Below the pieces are notes generated by a model that was not told where the DNA came from, did no database searches, and saw only the letters and a list, made by a program, of their open reading frames with translations. From the NCBI GenBank assembly GCA_050952085.1, contig JBMNKH010000004.1:639108-703107 (forward strand): a stretch of DNA of 64,000 bases, written 5' to 3'. Of the stretch, positions 18,244 to 27,691 are shown one piece after another. This DNA comes from DTU015 sp012837895 (lineage in GTDB: Bacteria; Bacillota; Sulfobacillia; Fermentithermobacillales; Fermentithermobacillaceae). Positions within the stretch are counted from its first letter, which is position 1. The number at the start of each line of letters is the position of its first letter. The position numbers and the translations under genes are program-made.

Positions 18244-18681
18244 CATACACACTATGAGCTGGCCGGTCTTCGATATCCAGCCAGTATTCATGCAGATATG
18301 TTCAGGACACGGCGAACTCAATACGCGCACACGTCCCTGACTGACTTCAACAATAGTAGTTCCCAGAGGTCCTTCAACAGGTATGGTCCCGTCTGCGATA
18401 TCCTTGAGCGGTCGCCATATCGCCATCTTATCCCCTGAAGTTACAAGCAGCATATCCGGTTCATCCAGGAAAACGCCTGACGAGTAAACCCAAATGCCTA
18501 CAGCTGCAGCAACCAAGACTATCGACAATGCGAAAATCATGCGGGCTCTCTTGCCCCTGCTCTTTTCATAACGACTTCTGTCCTGATTGCTGTGAAAACC
18601 AATGCTTGTACGCTCATTATCCTTTGAGTACATACTCGTAGTTCTGCTCCTTGGCTCCTTCTTCTTGTTAGGGTTGGTCAA
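18202..18681 (-). CDS. NusG domain II-containing membrane-anchored protein
   Basis: A 159-residue protein: a basic N-terminus, one membrane helix (about residues 48-68, MIFALSIVLVAAAVGIWVY) and an extracytoplasmic domain ending in SPCPEHICMNTGWISKTGQ, the signature of the NusG-II family of Bacillota. The two cysteines of CPEHIC could form a disulfide. Function in the family is unknown. The TTG start at 18681 has only a weak ribosome-binding site, and the ATG at 18633 is an alternative. Its 3' end is duplicated downstream. Confidence 0.75.
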   Translation of the reverse strand: MTNPNKKKEPRSRTTSMYSKDNERTSIGFHSNQDRSRYEKSRGKRARMIFALSIVLVAAAVGIWVYSSGVFLDEPDMLLVTSGDKMAIWRPLKDIADGTIPVEGPLGTTIVEVSQGRVRVLSSPCPEHICMNTGWISKTGQLIVCMPNRIVVRLVKKPS

Positions 18682-18945
18682 GCTTCACCGCTCATCTCAA
18701 GAATACCAGAAAACCACCGTACAGCTTAGACGATCTGCTTTAGTTTATCGTAAGTATACATGGTTCCGGACTTTGCAGTAAGTGTACTTGTTTGGACGAG
18801 ACAGCATAATTTCTAATAGAGGAAAATTCCTCCTTCAAGGAGAACAAGGGTTGCAGGGGATGGTACCCCGCAAGACAAGCTGCTACCTCACATTCTGACA
18901 TTTGAAAGACTCACATTTCCGGTTTGGGATCGGGGAGGGGAGCAA

Positions 18946-20076
18946 GTGCCCTATAGCAATCATATGCCCGGAAACGATGGTGCGGCTGAAAATGGTGGCG
19001 GCATTCTCCATAACAGTGCAGCGCCGGACAATCACGGTAAGCCAGAAACGCACGGTAAGCCAGAAACGCACCGTAAGCCGGAAACCTACGGTTTGCTTGG
19101 AAACCATGATGTACCTGAAACCGATCATGTGAGCGAAGGCTCAACTTGTGAAGTGACGGGAACCCAGGGCGATGAAGTGCCAGAATCAACCCCTAAGACA
19201 ATTGCTCCGATTGACGCCGGCAAGGCACTTCTGATAGGTATGTTTCTGCCTTCCTTTATCGCCCGCGGCCTTGGCATGTCCGGATACTGGTTACAGGTTG
19301 TCAGCGCCTTGGGATTCCCGGTAGTGGCGATTTACCTGACCTGGTCCAAAGGATTGTGTCCAAAAAAGACGTTTTACCTGCGCCCCACTTGGGATCCAGA
19401 CTTCGTGCATCTAGCTTTGTTCAGTGCGGGAGTTATATCAACGGAAACGCTGCTGTGGCAGGTAATTGATTGGCTCTCTAAGGGTAAGATCACAGAGTGG
19501 ATGGAATGGTTTTCCCAGACTGACGCGCCTGAAACATTTCTAGGGCGCGTGTTCCTTTTCGCGGTTGTGGTTGCCATATCCGAAGAATTGCTGTTCAGGG
19601 GATTTTTTGTGACGGCATTCTACCAGTGGGGCCCCGCATGGGCGGTGATTTTCTCCAGCATTATTTTCGCTGTGTTACATCAGCCCGCAGTGATGCCAGG
19701 AGCTTTCGTCATCGGAGTTGTTGCTGCTTTAGCTGTGCTCCGCTACGATTCCCTTGTCCCCGCGGTTCTTATTCATGCTGCAGGTAACCTCTTGCCCCAA
19801 CTGGTGGGGAAGTATCACGATCTTGTGAAGGCTTCTTGGGCTGAGATAATTTGCGTCGGGGGCCGTCTAGCGGTTGTAGTAGTAGTATTTGTGTTCCGTC
19901 ACAGACTTGCCTGGCTATGGCATGAGTTCCGCAGCTTATGGCAGGAGTTTACTGAAAAGCCCAAATCCGGGGCGCGGTTTAGCGAATTGATAAGGCAGTG
20001 GCCCTGGGTTCTCCTGTCAGTTATTCTCGGGATACAGTTGATATTCATGCTCCTGGTTCCATTTATTGAGCCCTAG
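18946..20076 (+). CDS. CPBP family intramembrane glutamic endopeptidase (Rce1/CAAX-like)
   Basis: A 376-residue protein with about eight membrane helices after a polar N-terminus. The active-site motif EExxxR is present as SEELLFRGFF, with the partner histidine motif FAVLHQP and a second histidine block VLIHAAGN. Members process peptides or act in bacteriocin immunity; no bacteriocin genes are nearby. Residues about 30-59 are five 6-residue units of the HGKPET type, unusual for the family. The GTG start at 18946 follows GGGGAGGGG. Confidence 0.8.
   Translation: MPYSNHMPGNDGAAENGGGILHNSAAPDNHGKPETHGKPETHRKPETYGLLGNHDVPETDHVSEGSTCEVTGTQGDEVPESTPKTIAPIDAGKALLIGMFLPSFIARGLGMSGYWLQVVSALGFPVVAIYLTWSKGLCPKKTFYLRPTWDPDFVHLALFSAGVISTETLLWQVIDWLSKGKITEWMEWFSQTDAPETFLGRVFLFAVVVAISEELLFRGFFVTAFYQWGPAWAVIFSSIIFAVLHQPAVMPGAFVIGVVAALAVLRYDSLVPAVLIHAAGNLLPQLVGKYHDLVKASWAEIICVGGRLAVVVVVFVFRHRLAWLWHEFRSLWQEFTEKPKSGARFSELIRQWPWVLLSVILGIQLIFMLLVPFIEP
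19033..19122 (+). repeat. 18-bp tandem repeats coding HGKPET in the CPBP protein
   Basis: Five consecutive 18-bp units, the first three nearly identical (CACGGTAAGCCAGAAACG type), encode a polar 6-residue repeat in the cytoplasmic N-terminal tail before the first membrane helix. Confidence 0.75.
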
Positions 20077-20193
20077 AACGTTCGGGAAATAACCACTTCA
20101 GATGGCCCAAGCTGGTATGGGGAGAAGTGAGGGCCAGGAGACGCCCGGGATGGTACAATGACTCTGGGAAACCCGTATCCGGAGGTGGAAACT

Positions 20194-21252
20194 TTGACAT
20201 TGTCCCGGGGGTACATAGATACAATCTTCTGCAAGTCATGTGAGAATATGGACGAACTGCCCGGCGGTTCAGTAGATCTGACTGTAACTTCACCTCCTTA
20301 CTGGAATGCAATCGACTACGACCGTCACGTTGAAGACGCCAGCCAAAACTACCGCACACGCAGTTATTCAGTTGGATACCAGGGATACAGCGACTACCTG
20401 GTTTGGCTCAAGAAGATCGCAGACGAAGTTTTCCGTATCACCAAGCCCGGAGGGTTCATGGCGCTTGTGATTGGGACGGTACTGTTAGACCGGAGACATT
20501 ACCCTGTTCCCTTTGATGTGGTTTCGCTTCTGGCCGGAAATGCCGGTAAAGGCGGTCAAACCGGATGTTATACTCCTGAGAGTGAAGAGTTTTCCCCGGC
20601 CAGTGAAGGATTTTCCCCGGCCAATGAGTATTCGGGTCCGGACGACCATTCGCAGGCAGGTGGCTCAGGTGTATCGTGCGGGCCTTCATGGGAATTTCAC
20701 CAGGATATAATATGGCATAAGGTTACCGGAGGGGTGAAGAGGGCTGGGGTTTTCCTCCAGCACCCGCACCCCGGATACTATTATCCAAACATAATGACCG
20801 AGTATATTCTCGTTTTCAGGAAGCCTGGCCCACCCATTTATAAAGGGCGGTCAGATGCTGAAAAACAATGTGCCAGGGTAGTCACAGATAAGCTTTTCAC
20901 CAACGAAACAGCTAATACAGTATGGCACATCGCCCCTGTCCCGCCCGGCCATATCGAACACCCGTGCCCATATCCTGAGGAAATCCCGTACAGGTTGATC
21001 CAGCTGTATTCATATCCGGGTGATCTTGTACTTGATCCTTTTTGCGGTTCCGGCCAGACCCTCAAAGTGGCGCGCCACCTGGGCCGTCATTTCGTAGGGT
21101 ATGACATCAACCGGAAGTACGTGGATCTTGCATGGGCCCGTATCAAAGAGCCTGTAGCTATCAGGCGGGAACAGTTGACAGCAGTGTTTGAGAAGATTCC
21201 CTATGACCATGCCGGCACGGTAGAAACATGTCCGGAAGAGCCAGAGGAATAG
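20194..21252 (+). CDS. Site-specific DNA methyltransferase (orphan)
   Basis: An amino-methyltransferase with the catalytic motif TSPPYW near residues 32-37 and the SAM-binding motif DPFCGSG near the C-terminus, followed by GYDINRKYVDLA. This order (catalytic motif first) fits the beta class. TSPPYW suggests N4-cytosine methylation, but N6-adenine is possible. An insert of about 50 residues between the two motifs includes two 21-bp repeats (20581-20622) coding SEEFSPA/SEGFSPA. No restriction endonuclease or specificity gene is adjacent. I prefer TTG at 20194 because GGAGG lies 8 nt upstream; ATG at 20158 is the alternative with a poor site. Confidence 0.8.
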   Translation: MTLSRGYIDTIFCKSCENMDELPGGSVDLTVTSPPYWNAIDYDRHVEDASQNYRTRSYSVGYQGYSDYLVWLKKIADEVFRITKPGGFMALVIGTVLLDRRHYPVPFDVVSLLAGNAGKGGQTGCYTPESEEFSPASEGFSPANEYSGPDDHSQAGGSGVSCGPSWEFHQDIIWHKVTGGVKRAGVFLQHPHPGYYYPNIMTEYILVFRKPGPPIYKGRSDAEKQCARVVTDKLFTNETANTVWHIAPVPPGHIEHPCPYPEEIPYRLIQLYSYPGDLVLDPFCGSGQTLKVARHLGRHFVGYDINRKYVDLAWARIKEPVAIRREQLTAVFEKIPYDHAGTVETCPEEPEE

Positions 21253-21323
21253 CCCAGCTTAGCCTAAGGTGATTGAGATTTACATACCGACTGAACAATC
21301 CGGTGAAGAATCTGGGTAATATC

Positions 21324-21355
21324 AAACCGGGCCGCATGTAGTTGCAGCCCGGTTT
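21324..21355. terminator. Bidirectional intrinsic terminator
   Basis: Inverted repeat AAACCGGGC...GCCCGGTTT between the convergent methyltransferase and RocB-like genes. The A-run on one side and T-run on the other would let it work in both directions. Confidence 0.7.
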
Positions 21356-21363
21356 CGTTGTGC

Positions 21364-23004
21364 TTACTCCAACTTAGCTAACTTCTCAATCAGGGACTTC
21401 AACAGTTTCGGGACGACTTCCAGGGAGTAATCCAACTCCACTCTCTCCATGAACTTGTGGGCGTCCTTGCCCCACGGGCCTAGATTTACCATCGGGATAT
21501 CCAACTTGAGCAAGTTATCAAGGTCAATGTCGTAGATAACGCCCCATCCCGGAGTGTTGTGGGCGAGGGGGACCAGTTCTTCCCGTTTGCCCTGGAATCC
21601 GACATAACTCAGGTCGCTGATGGAAGCAAAATGCTCTGAAATCACCAGGGTCTCGTTAAACTCTTCCTTAGCTTGGCCAATAAGCTCATTCACGGCTTCA
21701 AGCAGGCCTTTTTCCCTTACCGATTCCCGCTTGTTCGTCCTGTGAGGGTAGTAAGGTGGCAAGAATCCGACTACAATCATCGGGTTCTTATCCGGGTAGA
21801 ACCTCAGGAGTTCCTCCAGCACAAGCAGGGATTTGTTCCTTTCGTCTGCTTCGTCCGGTAAGCCATTGATGTAAGCTTCAAGGTGTTCTTTCAAGTTCCC
21901 GTCAAAATTGCTTGCCACTTCGTTGTGCAGCTGTTGTATGGTGACAACCTTTGGCTCCCATGGAACCGGCACAGGAGCGTTAGATCTTTCAAAGAACCTG
22001 GCAGCGCTCTGGGACATGTGGTCAACAGTTCTTGTAAATGCCTTGTATGCGATGGTTTTCATCTTTTCGAGTATTTGGGCGGGAGTGCTTGTGACAGTCA
22101 GGTGGTTGAAATACACCACAGCTCTTGCAGGGAGGGTGACAGAGTAAATCTCCCTCAGGTCTTTCAGCTTGAGGGATGCAGGAGGCGGGTATACTTCGCC
22201 TTTCCACTCCTCAGCCCATTCCGGGCTCCCCTCAAGTTCCATGGTTACTGCAGAAGCTAACAGATTTGCGTTGAGCCCGGCGTAATACTGGCCCACATGG
22301 GACTCCCGTCCTACGCAATAAAACATGGGCATGATCTTGCCTACCGTCCCAATGTCGATGTAGCGGTTTGTGTCGCCTGGGAACTTGGGGATGACGCCTT
22401 CGCTGTTTATGCAAGCAAGAAAGTCATACCCTTCTGACTGCATATCTGCCAGGTAGGTGATGGCCGCACGCATGCCGGCAGAGTTGTTCTCCTCGTCACC
22501 TACCGCGAGGAATGCGATATTTACAGGCAACTTTTCCGGTTGTTGCGAGTACTCTGTAAGCAGTGCCATTTCTATGGCGATACCCAACTTCATATCCATG
22601 ACACCCCTGCCGAAAAGGAACTTGCCTGATTCCAGATCCTCCCGGGCTTCTCTAGGCAATTCCAGTTCCGCAAGCTTCTTGGTGTATTCTTCAGGCCGGA
22701 AGGCCACGTCGGCCAACGCTCCTGCCACGCTTGTGTCAACTACGTCAAAGTGGCCTGTGAGGATGAGTGTGCGCTTGGTCTCAGGTTGTGCCCTTACAAT
22801 TGCGAACACTGCTTTCCGGCCAAACTGATCCTCAGGAATCGGGATGAAAACCAGATCGTCCTTGTGTTGCTTGAAGTATGGAAGTTCAGCGAGTTTATTA
22901 TATATGAGTTCGGCCAACTCTGTTTCAGCCGGGCTTGGCGATACGCTTGGAACCGCCACCAAGTCCAGCATCAGATCGTAAATCGCCTGTCTTGAAACAG
23001 TCAT
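21364..23004 (-). CDS. rocB: M20 family metallopeptidase, RocB-like
   Basis: A 546-residue zinc peptidase of the M20 fold in the long RocB subgroup. Metal-binding blocks are TGHFDVVD, RGVMDMKLG and VGDEENNSAG, all intact. RocB is encoded with arginine/ornithine catabolic genes in Bacillus, but its exact reaction is not settled. No other arginine pathway genes are visible here, so the symbol reflects family only. The ATG at 23004 follows AAAGGAGG with good spacing. It converges on the DNA methyltransferase gene across a shared terminator. Confidence 0.8.
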   Translation of the reverse strand: MTVSRQAIYDLMLDLVAVPSVSPSPAETELAELIYNKLAELPYFKQHKDDLVFIPIPEDQFGRKAVFAIVRAQPETKRTLILTGHFDVVDTSVAGALADVAFRPEEYTKKLAELELPREAREDLESGKFLFGRGVMDMKLGIAIEMALLTEYSQQPEKLPVNIAFLAVGDEENNSAGMRAAITYLADMQSEGYDFLACINSEGVIPKFPGDTNRYIDIGTVGKIMPMFYCVGRESHVGQYYAGLNANLLASAVTMELEGSPEWAEEWKGEVYPPPASLKLKDLREIYSVTLPARAVVYFNHLTVTSTPAQILEKMKTIAYKAFTRTVDHMSQSAARFFERSNAPVPVPWEPKVVTIQQLHNEVASNFDGNLKEHLEAYINGLPDEADERNKSLLVLEELLRFYPDKNPMIVVGFLPPYYPHRTNKRESVREKGLLEAVNELIGQAKEEFNETLVISEHFASISDLSYVGFQGKREELVPLAHNTPGWGVIYDIDLDNLLKLDIPMVNLGPWGKDAHKFMERVELDYSLEVVPKLLKSLIEKLAKLE

Positions 23005-23589
23005 CTATTAGCCTCCTTTGTATCCACTCGTGCTCTTTGTGACCCTGGTGTCTGTTGTGTCCCTCGCATGCCTGGCACTTCGCATGACAGCAAAGCGCAA
23101 GCGTCTACATCAAGCCTGAAGACTTATCCGTGTGCATGTACCGGTATTATGGCAGTAGGGCGTTGATTATATGTTGCGTTGGGTTCTTTGTATCAGTGGC
23201 TCATCAACCGGCAATTACGCAAAGATCGAAAAATGTTGACTCTGTTCATATTTAACTTGTCTGCCATCATTTCGACCTACGCGCCTTGTTTCCCTTCTTT
23301 TTTATGCATTGATGAATAGGGGATGACGACAGCAGGCTTTCATGTGATCGCATAGCAGGACGCGCAGGCTTAAGTATGATCGCATAGCGGGACGCGCCGG
23401 AGGGGTATATGGACCGCACCTGGGTAGGAGGGGATCGTGATATCCTCTTTTTCGCGATGGCAAGTTAACATAATAATCAGTGGTTGCATACAGTAGTAGA
23501 ACGGAGTACTAAGGACTAATCGCTTCAGGAAACTTGGATTTGCGCCTGCCGTCAACCGGCGGGTGCAGAAACGTATAGGGAGGAATCTT
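23005..23589. other. Gene-free region with a pair of direct repeats
   Basis: About 585 bp between divergent genes. The only structure seen is a 21-bp direct repeat, TGATCGCATAGC(A/G)GGACGCGC, at 23345 and 23377 (32 bp apart). An AGGGAGG ribosome-binding site ends the region. No riboswitch or mobile element was recognised. Confidence 0.45.
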
Positions 23590-24462
23590 ATGGTTACAAA
23601 ACCCTGGGAAGGGAAACATATATGGATTTGGATACTATCGCAGGTGGGCCCCTTGGATCATATGATTCGCAGGGCAGTGGACATGGGGCTCTCAGGGCTC
23701 CTGGTCAAAGCCTGGGACGGGGGGACTTCAGGGCTCTTCCTTGAGCAGTTGCAGCAGGTTATCGAGCCTGCCCACCATGCAGGGCTTGCCGTAGGGGCGT
23801 GGGGATACAGCTATGGCAACAACATCTCCGGCGAGGTCAAGGCGATGCAGAAAGCCCTCGATGCCGGAGCTGATTGGCTGGTAATTGATGCGGAAGATGA
23901 ATATGAGAACCGTGAAGGCAAGCACAAAGCATTGGAGTTAGGGCTCCAGGTTACCCGGGCCATAGGCACTGATGTTGTAGTGGGATATACAACCTTCGCC
24001 TTGCCCCAGTATCACGAGAACTTCCCATACACCGAATTCTCGTCTTTTTGCTCTGTGTGCCTGCCACAGGTTTATTGGGGTGTGATGAATATACCCTTGG
24101 ATGAAGCGCTTTCAATGTGCTTAAGAGGGCTTGCTAAGTATGGGCGGCCTATTGCCCCTGTAGGACAATGTTACGGGGAAGCTACCCCCGGAGAGATATT
24201 CCGTTTTTCCGAGCTGGCATGGGCTAACGGTCTCAAGGGAATAAGCTACTATGATTGGCAGCATGCTAGTGAAGTCCAGTTAGAGGCAGTTGGCAGGGCG
24301 TTATACTCACGTGACGGCAACTACACAGATTGGGGCGGTGGATTCAGGGACCGGCCAGGCGGTCACGGGGCACAAGACCAAGAGAAGCCAAAGGGATACT
24401 TGGCAATGCTCCGGAAATTCCTGGAGCGTTTCAAGAAAGAGCCATGCCAGTTTGAGAATTGA
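23590..24462 (+). CDS. Putative TIM-barrel glycoside hydrolase-like protein of unknown function
   Basis: 290 residues. I do not recognise a named family, but the pattern fits a TIM barrel of the family-25-like type: KPWEGKHIWIWIL at the first strand, LSGLLVKAWDGG, AGLAVGAWGYSYG, GADWLVIDAEDEYE (an acidic pair in a strand end, possible catalytic residues), VVGYTTFALP, LPQVYWGVM and ISYYDWQHA. There is no signal peptide, so a cell-wall role would need another export route. The start is ATG at 23590 after AGGGAGG; a frame from 23563 exists without a site. It lies upstream of the terpene genes with a 51-bp gap. Confidence 0.5.
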   Translation: MVTKPWEGKHIWIWILSQVGPLDHMIRRAVDMGLSGLLVKAWDGGTSGLFLEQLQQVIEPAHHAGLAVGAWGYSYGNNISGEVKAMQKALDAGADWLVIDAEDEYENREGKHKALELGLQVTRAIGTDVVVGYTTFALPQYHENFPYTEFSSFCSVCLPQVYWGVMNIPLDEALSMCLRGLAKYGRPIAPVGQCYGEATPGEIFRFSELAWANGLKGISYYDWQHASEVQLEAVGRALYSRDGNYTDWGGGFRDRPGGHGAQDQEKPKGYLAMLRKFLERFKKEPCQFEN

Positions 24463-24513
24463 AGCAGCTGGGACGGCCTTGGATCTTATCTTGAACATGG
24501 GTGAAAGTAGGGG

Positions 24514-25854
24514 TTGAAGCACGGTACCATGGAACAGCAAACCGGCGCACCTCCCGTTATCGCTCAAGTTGTTTCTCAGGAGCTTGGCGCTATTATCACT
24601 GAATGGTCCGTATATTTTTCTATGGCCAGACGCATCTTCCCACTGGCAAAAAGGCAACTGAGGTTGTGGGAACACAGGGCCCGGAGTATCCCAAACCCTG
24701 AGTTAAGAAGGCAAGCGCTTGCCTCTATTCACAAAAAGAGCTTTCACAGCGTAGGGGGAGCGGTGTTTGCGCTGCTAAATCGCCCTGGGATGGAAGACCT
24801 GATAAAAGCCGTTGTAGCTATCCAAACCATAAGTGATTACCTGGATAACCTGTGCGACCGGGCAGTATTTTGGAATCCTGTCTCAGGTTGTAGCGCCCTG
24901 GAAACCGCCGCCCAGGGGTTCTCCAGTTCCATGAAGCTCCATGAAGCCATGCTGTGCGCAGTTGACCCTGAAAGGCCTATGGGCAACTTCTACAGTCAAT
25001 ACCCAGCTCAGGATGACGGTGGATACCTGATGCAGCTTGCAGCTACATCCCAGGAAGTACTGACGCGCCTTGAAAACTACAGCGCTGTAAAGCCGCTGGC
25101 TACGTTTCTTACCCGGCTGTATTCTGAAATGCAGTCAATAAAACACCTTTCTCCTGGAATCAGGGACACCCTTATGGAGCAATGGTTTGCCCTGTACTCT
25201 GGCAAGAAGCTTCCGGATGATGCTGCTGTATACAAGCTGAGTTCAGGTCAGCCTGGCTTTGCTGTTGGAAACTTGGAGCACTCTGCCCCGGCTTGTTTTG
25301 TCACGAACTTTGCCTGCCAGGTAGGCAGCCTGAAATGGTGGGAATTCGGAGCGGCCGCAGGTTCTACCCTTGCCATTTTCGCCCTGATTGCATATGCCTC
25401 ATTGGACGGCTCCGGAGGTCGCCGGAGTGGGAGTGGCGGAGGGCAAGGCAGTGGTGCAATAGGTCACAAACAGTCTGGCCGCCGGTCTGGGCATTGCATC
25501 GCCTGTGCCTATTTCCCACCGGTTTGTGCGCTTCACATATTGCTTGACTATTTCATCGATCAGGAAGAGGACCGGGAGTCAGGCGACCTGAATTTCGTCA
25601 GCTATTACGATTCAGCTGGCGACGCTGTAGATGCCTTGAACCGGTTTACCTGTGTTTCGCTTGAAATGACACGCAACCTGCCCGAATCCTGGTTTCACAA
25701 GGCTGTAATAAGGGGGCTGCTTGCCATGTATTTTTCAGATTCCAAAGTGAGAAGCTGCGGTCTCGGTTCGTTTGCCAACCAATTGACGACCCTTAGCGGT
25801 GCCAGGCTGCTCCGGGTGATGTGTGCCTTAACCAGGGCAATTGCAGGCATCTAG
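24514..25854 (+). CDS. ytpB: DUF2600 terpene synthase, YtpB (tetraprenyl-beta-curcumene synthase)-like
   Basis: 446 residues. Family blocks include DYLDNLCDR (residues 108-116), WWEFGAAAGSTLAIFALIAYA, and near the C-terminus HILLDYFIDQEEDRESGDLNF. In Bacillus subtilis, YtpB cyclises heptaprenyl diphosphate to a C35 terpene made in spores or stationary cells. A Gly/Ser/Arg-rich insert of about 30 residues follows the WWEF block (about nt 25405-25500). The ORF starts at a TTG (24514) with a poor site; ATG at 24529 is an alternative. A polyprenyl synthase gene follows 157 bp downstream, which would supply the substrate. Confidence 0.8.
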   Translation: MKHGTMEQQTGAPPVIAQVVSQELGAIITEWSVYFSMARRIFPLAKRQLRLWEHRARSIPNPELRRQALASIHKKSFHSVGGAVFALLNRPGMEDLIKAVVAIQTISDYLDNLCDRAVFWNPVSGCSALETAAQGFSSSMKLHEAMLCAVDPERPMGNFYSQYPAQDDGGYLMQLAATSQEVLTRLENYSAVKPLATFLTRLYSEMQSIKHLSPGIRDTLMEQWFALYSGKKLPDDAAVYKLSSGQPGFAVGNLEHSAPACFVTNFACQVGSLKWWEFGAAAGSTLAIFALIAYASLDGSGGRRSGSGGGQGSGAIGHKQSGRRSGHCIACAYFPPVCALHILLDYFIDQEEDRESGDLNFVSYYDSAGDAVDALNRFTCVSLEMTRNLPESWFHKAVIRGLLAMYFSDSKVRSCGLGSFANQLTTLSGARLLRVMCALTRAIAGI

Positions 25855-26011
25855 TTCATTGTTACTCCTCTTGTTTGCTGTGCTCGAAAAGCCAGTCTAG
25901 TTAGATGGCAGTGGCCATTTGGTGATATATGGACATATCCGGTACAGGATACCGGGAATGGTTGGGGCAGATACTAGATGAGGCAACAACGGGAAAGAAA
26001 GGACGTATTAT

Positions 26012-27466
26012 TTGGACAGCTGGATAGACAGGATCGACAAGTACATCTGGGACTCACTAAAGGGACCCACAACAAGCGAAACTGTAGCAATTCTTCAGTC
26101 TGAAGGAAGACTGCTGAACCAGTCAGCAGTAGCCCCACGGTATGACGTCAGACATTCAGACCAGGAGGTGTCCGGTTCCCTTGCGGTCCAAGTACCGGCC
26201 GGTGAATCAGTAGACCATAGATGTGAATCAGGGGGCCATGAGTCAGAAGGCTATGGATCAGAAGACTACGCATCCTGTGACCGCAACTTGCGTCATCTTG
26301 ATCTTGTGGTCCAAGAAAAACTCAACGGGATCCTGGCGGATTCAGGTCCCTTGGAGCCTATCCTGGCCCACCTCTTGGCGGCTAGGGGCAAGTTTTTCAG
26401 GCCCAGGATGGTGATCTCAAGTGCTTATGCATGCATTCCATACATAAGGGACAAGAAGAGATGTGTCAGGTGCTTTATGTCCTCGTTGGAATGCAAGAGG
26501 ATATCAAATCCAATGGACTGCAGCAATGTGGATGAGACTGCTTTCGAGAGCGGCTCTCAAATTGCTTTTGACGCTGGTTCTGTAGGCACAAGTGAAAAGA
26601 CTGCTGAAGGCACCTCTGATACCCCTTTCGGGGATCCTGATTTCGATGATGAGATGATTGACATGATTACAGACGTTGCAGCAGCGTTTGAGATGGTTCA
26701 TTTGGCATCCCTGGTTCATGATGATATCATCGACGGGTCTTCACAAAGGCGCGGCCTGCCCACGATTCATCTTGCATGGGGCATACATTCAGCCGTCCTG
26801 GCAGGCGACTTCCTGTTCTCAGAAGCTAACAAGGCAGCGCTCAAGTATGCGGGGTTGGGCATTGCTTCGTGCCTCACTGACGCTGTCGGGCTGATGTGCA
26901 GGGGAGAAGTTGCCCAGGACAGCCGGTTCTACGACCCGGGCGTCAACGTTTCTGACTATTTCTACCAGACAGGGCGGAAGACAGCTGCGCTCATAGCTGC
27001 TGCATGTAAAGCCGGGGCGATGGCGGCAAGAGCGCCGGCAGAGGTGCAGGACTGCTTGTGGCGGTTTGGAATCAAGGTGGGAACTGCGTTTCAGATTGTA
27101 GACGATATCTTGGATATTGTGTCTGACGAGGAATTCTTGGGGAAACCTGTGTTCAGCGACCTAAGACGCGGCATCCTCACCCTGCCGCTTATATATGCCA
27201 TGGAGGCGGAGATGGGCAGTGTCATTCTTGAGTGCCTGGCAACCAAGGCAGTACCTGAACATAAGATCCCTGAACTCCGGATGAAACTCGTGTCTGGAGG
27301 ACACGTGAAAAGGGCCGGGCGGGTAGCTTTCACACTGCTCGATTCAGCCGTGCAGGATCTGAGCGGGTTGCCTGATTCCCCAGGCCGCACTATCCTCCGC
27401 CACATAGCAGACCAGCTGGCGCAAAGGGCGCGTCGCGCGAGCATCGATCTTTCCGTGCATCAGTAA
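26012..27466 (+). CDS. Polyprenyl diphosphate synthase with long insertions
   Basis: Builds a long isoprenyl diphosphate from IPP and an allylic primer. The GKFFRPR motif is at 126-132, the first aspartate motif DDIID at 237-241 and the second DDILD at 364-368. At 484 residues it is about 160 longer than the family norm. The excess is a polar stretch at about 35-92 and a cysteine- and Ser/Asp-rich insert at about 145-213 with CVRC, just before the helix bearing the first aspartate motif. Chain length cannot be read from sequence alone. Its position behind a YtpB-like gene suggests heptaprenyl diphosphate for C35 terpene synthesis; menaquinone side chains are an alternative. TTG start at 26012 with AAAGGA. 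Confidence 0.85.
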   Translation: MDSWIDRIDKYIWDSLKGPTTSETVAILQSEGRLLNQSAVAPRYDVRHSDQEVSGSLAVQVPAGESVDHRCESGGHESEGYGSEDYASCDRNLRHLDLVVQEKLNGILADSGPLEPILAHLLAARGKFFRPRMVISSAYACIPYIRDKKRCVRCFMSSLECKRISNPMDCSNVDETAFESGSQIAFDAGSVGTSEKTAEGTSDTPFGDPDFDDEMIDMITDVAAAFEMVHLASLVHDDIIDGSSQRRGLPTIHLAWGIHSAVLAGDFLFSEANKAALKYAGLGIASCLTDAVGLMCRGEVAQDSRFYDPGVNVSDYFYQTGRKTAALIAAACKAGAMAARAPAEVQDCLWRFGIKVGTAFQIVDDILDIVSDEEFLGKPVFSDLRRGILTLPLIYAMEAEMGSVILECLATKAVPEHKIPELRMKLVSGGHVKRAGRVAFTLLDSAVQDLSGLPDSPGRTILRHIADQLAQRARRASIDLSVHQ

Positions 27467-27691
27467 GCAACAGCAGCCCACGTTCCAATTCCATTCCAAG
27501 ACTCAAATCAGTTCAAACGCAAAGCCAGGTTGGATTGAGAAGCATCCGCCCATTCCGGAGTTTGTCATTGTCCAGTTTTGTACGTAGGGTCTCCCAGTAG
27601 AAGGTATCCCAAAGGGAAAGTAGAATAGGAGAATTTAGAGTCACGAGACAAATCATCCAAGAGGGGCTTACAAACGCAAGGGGGGAGAACT

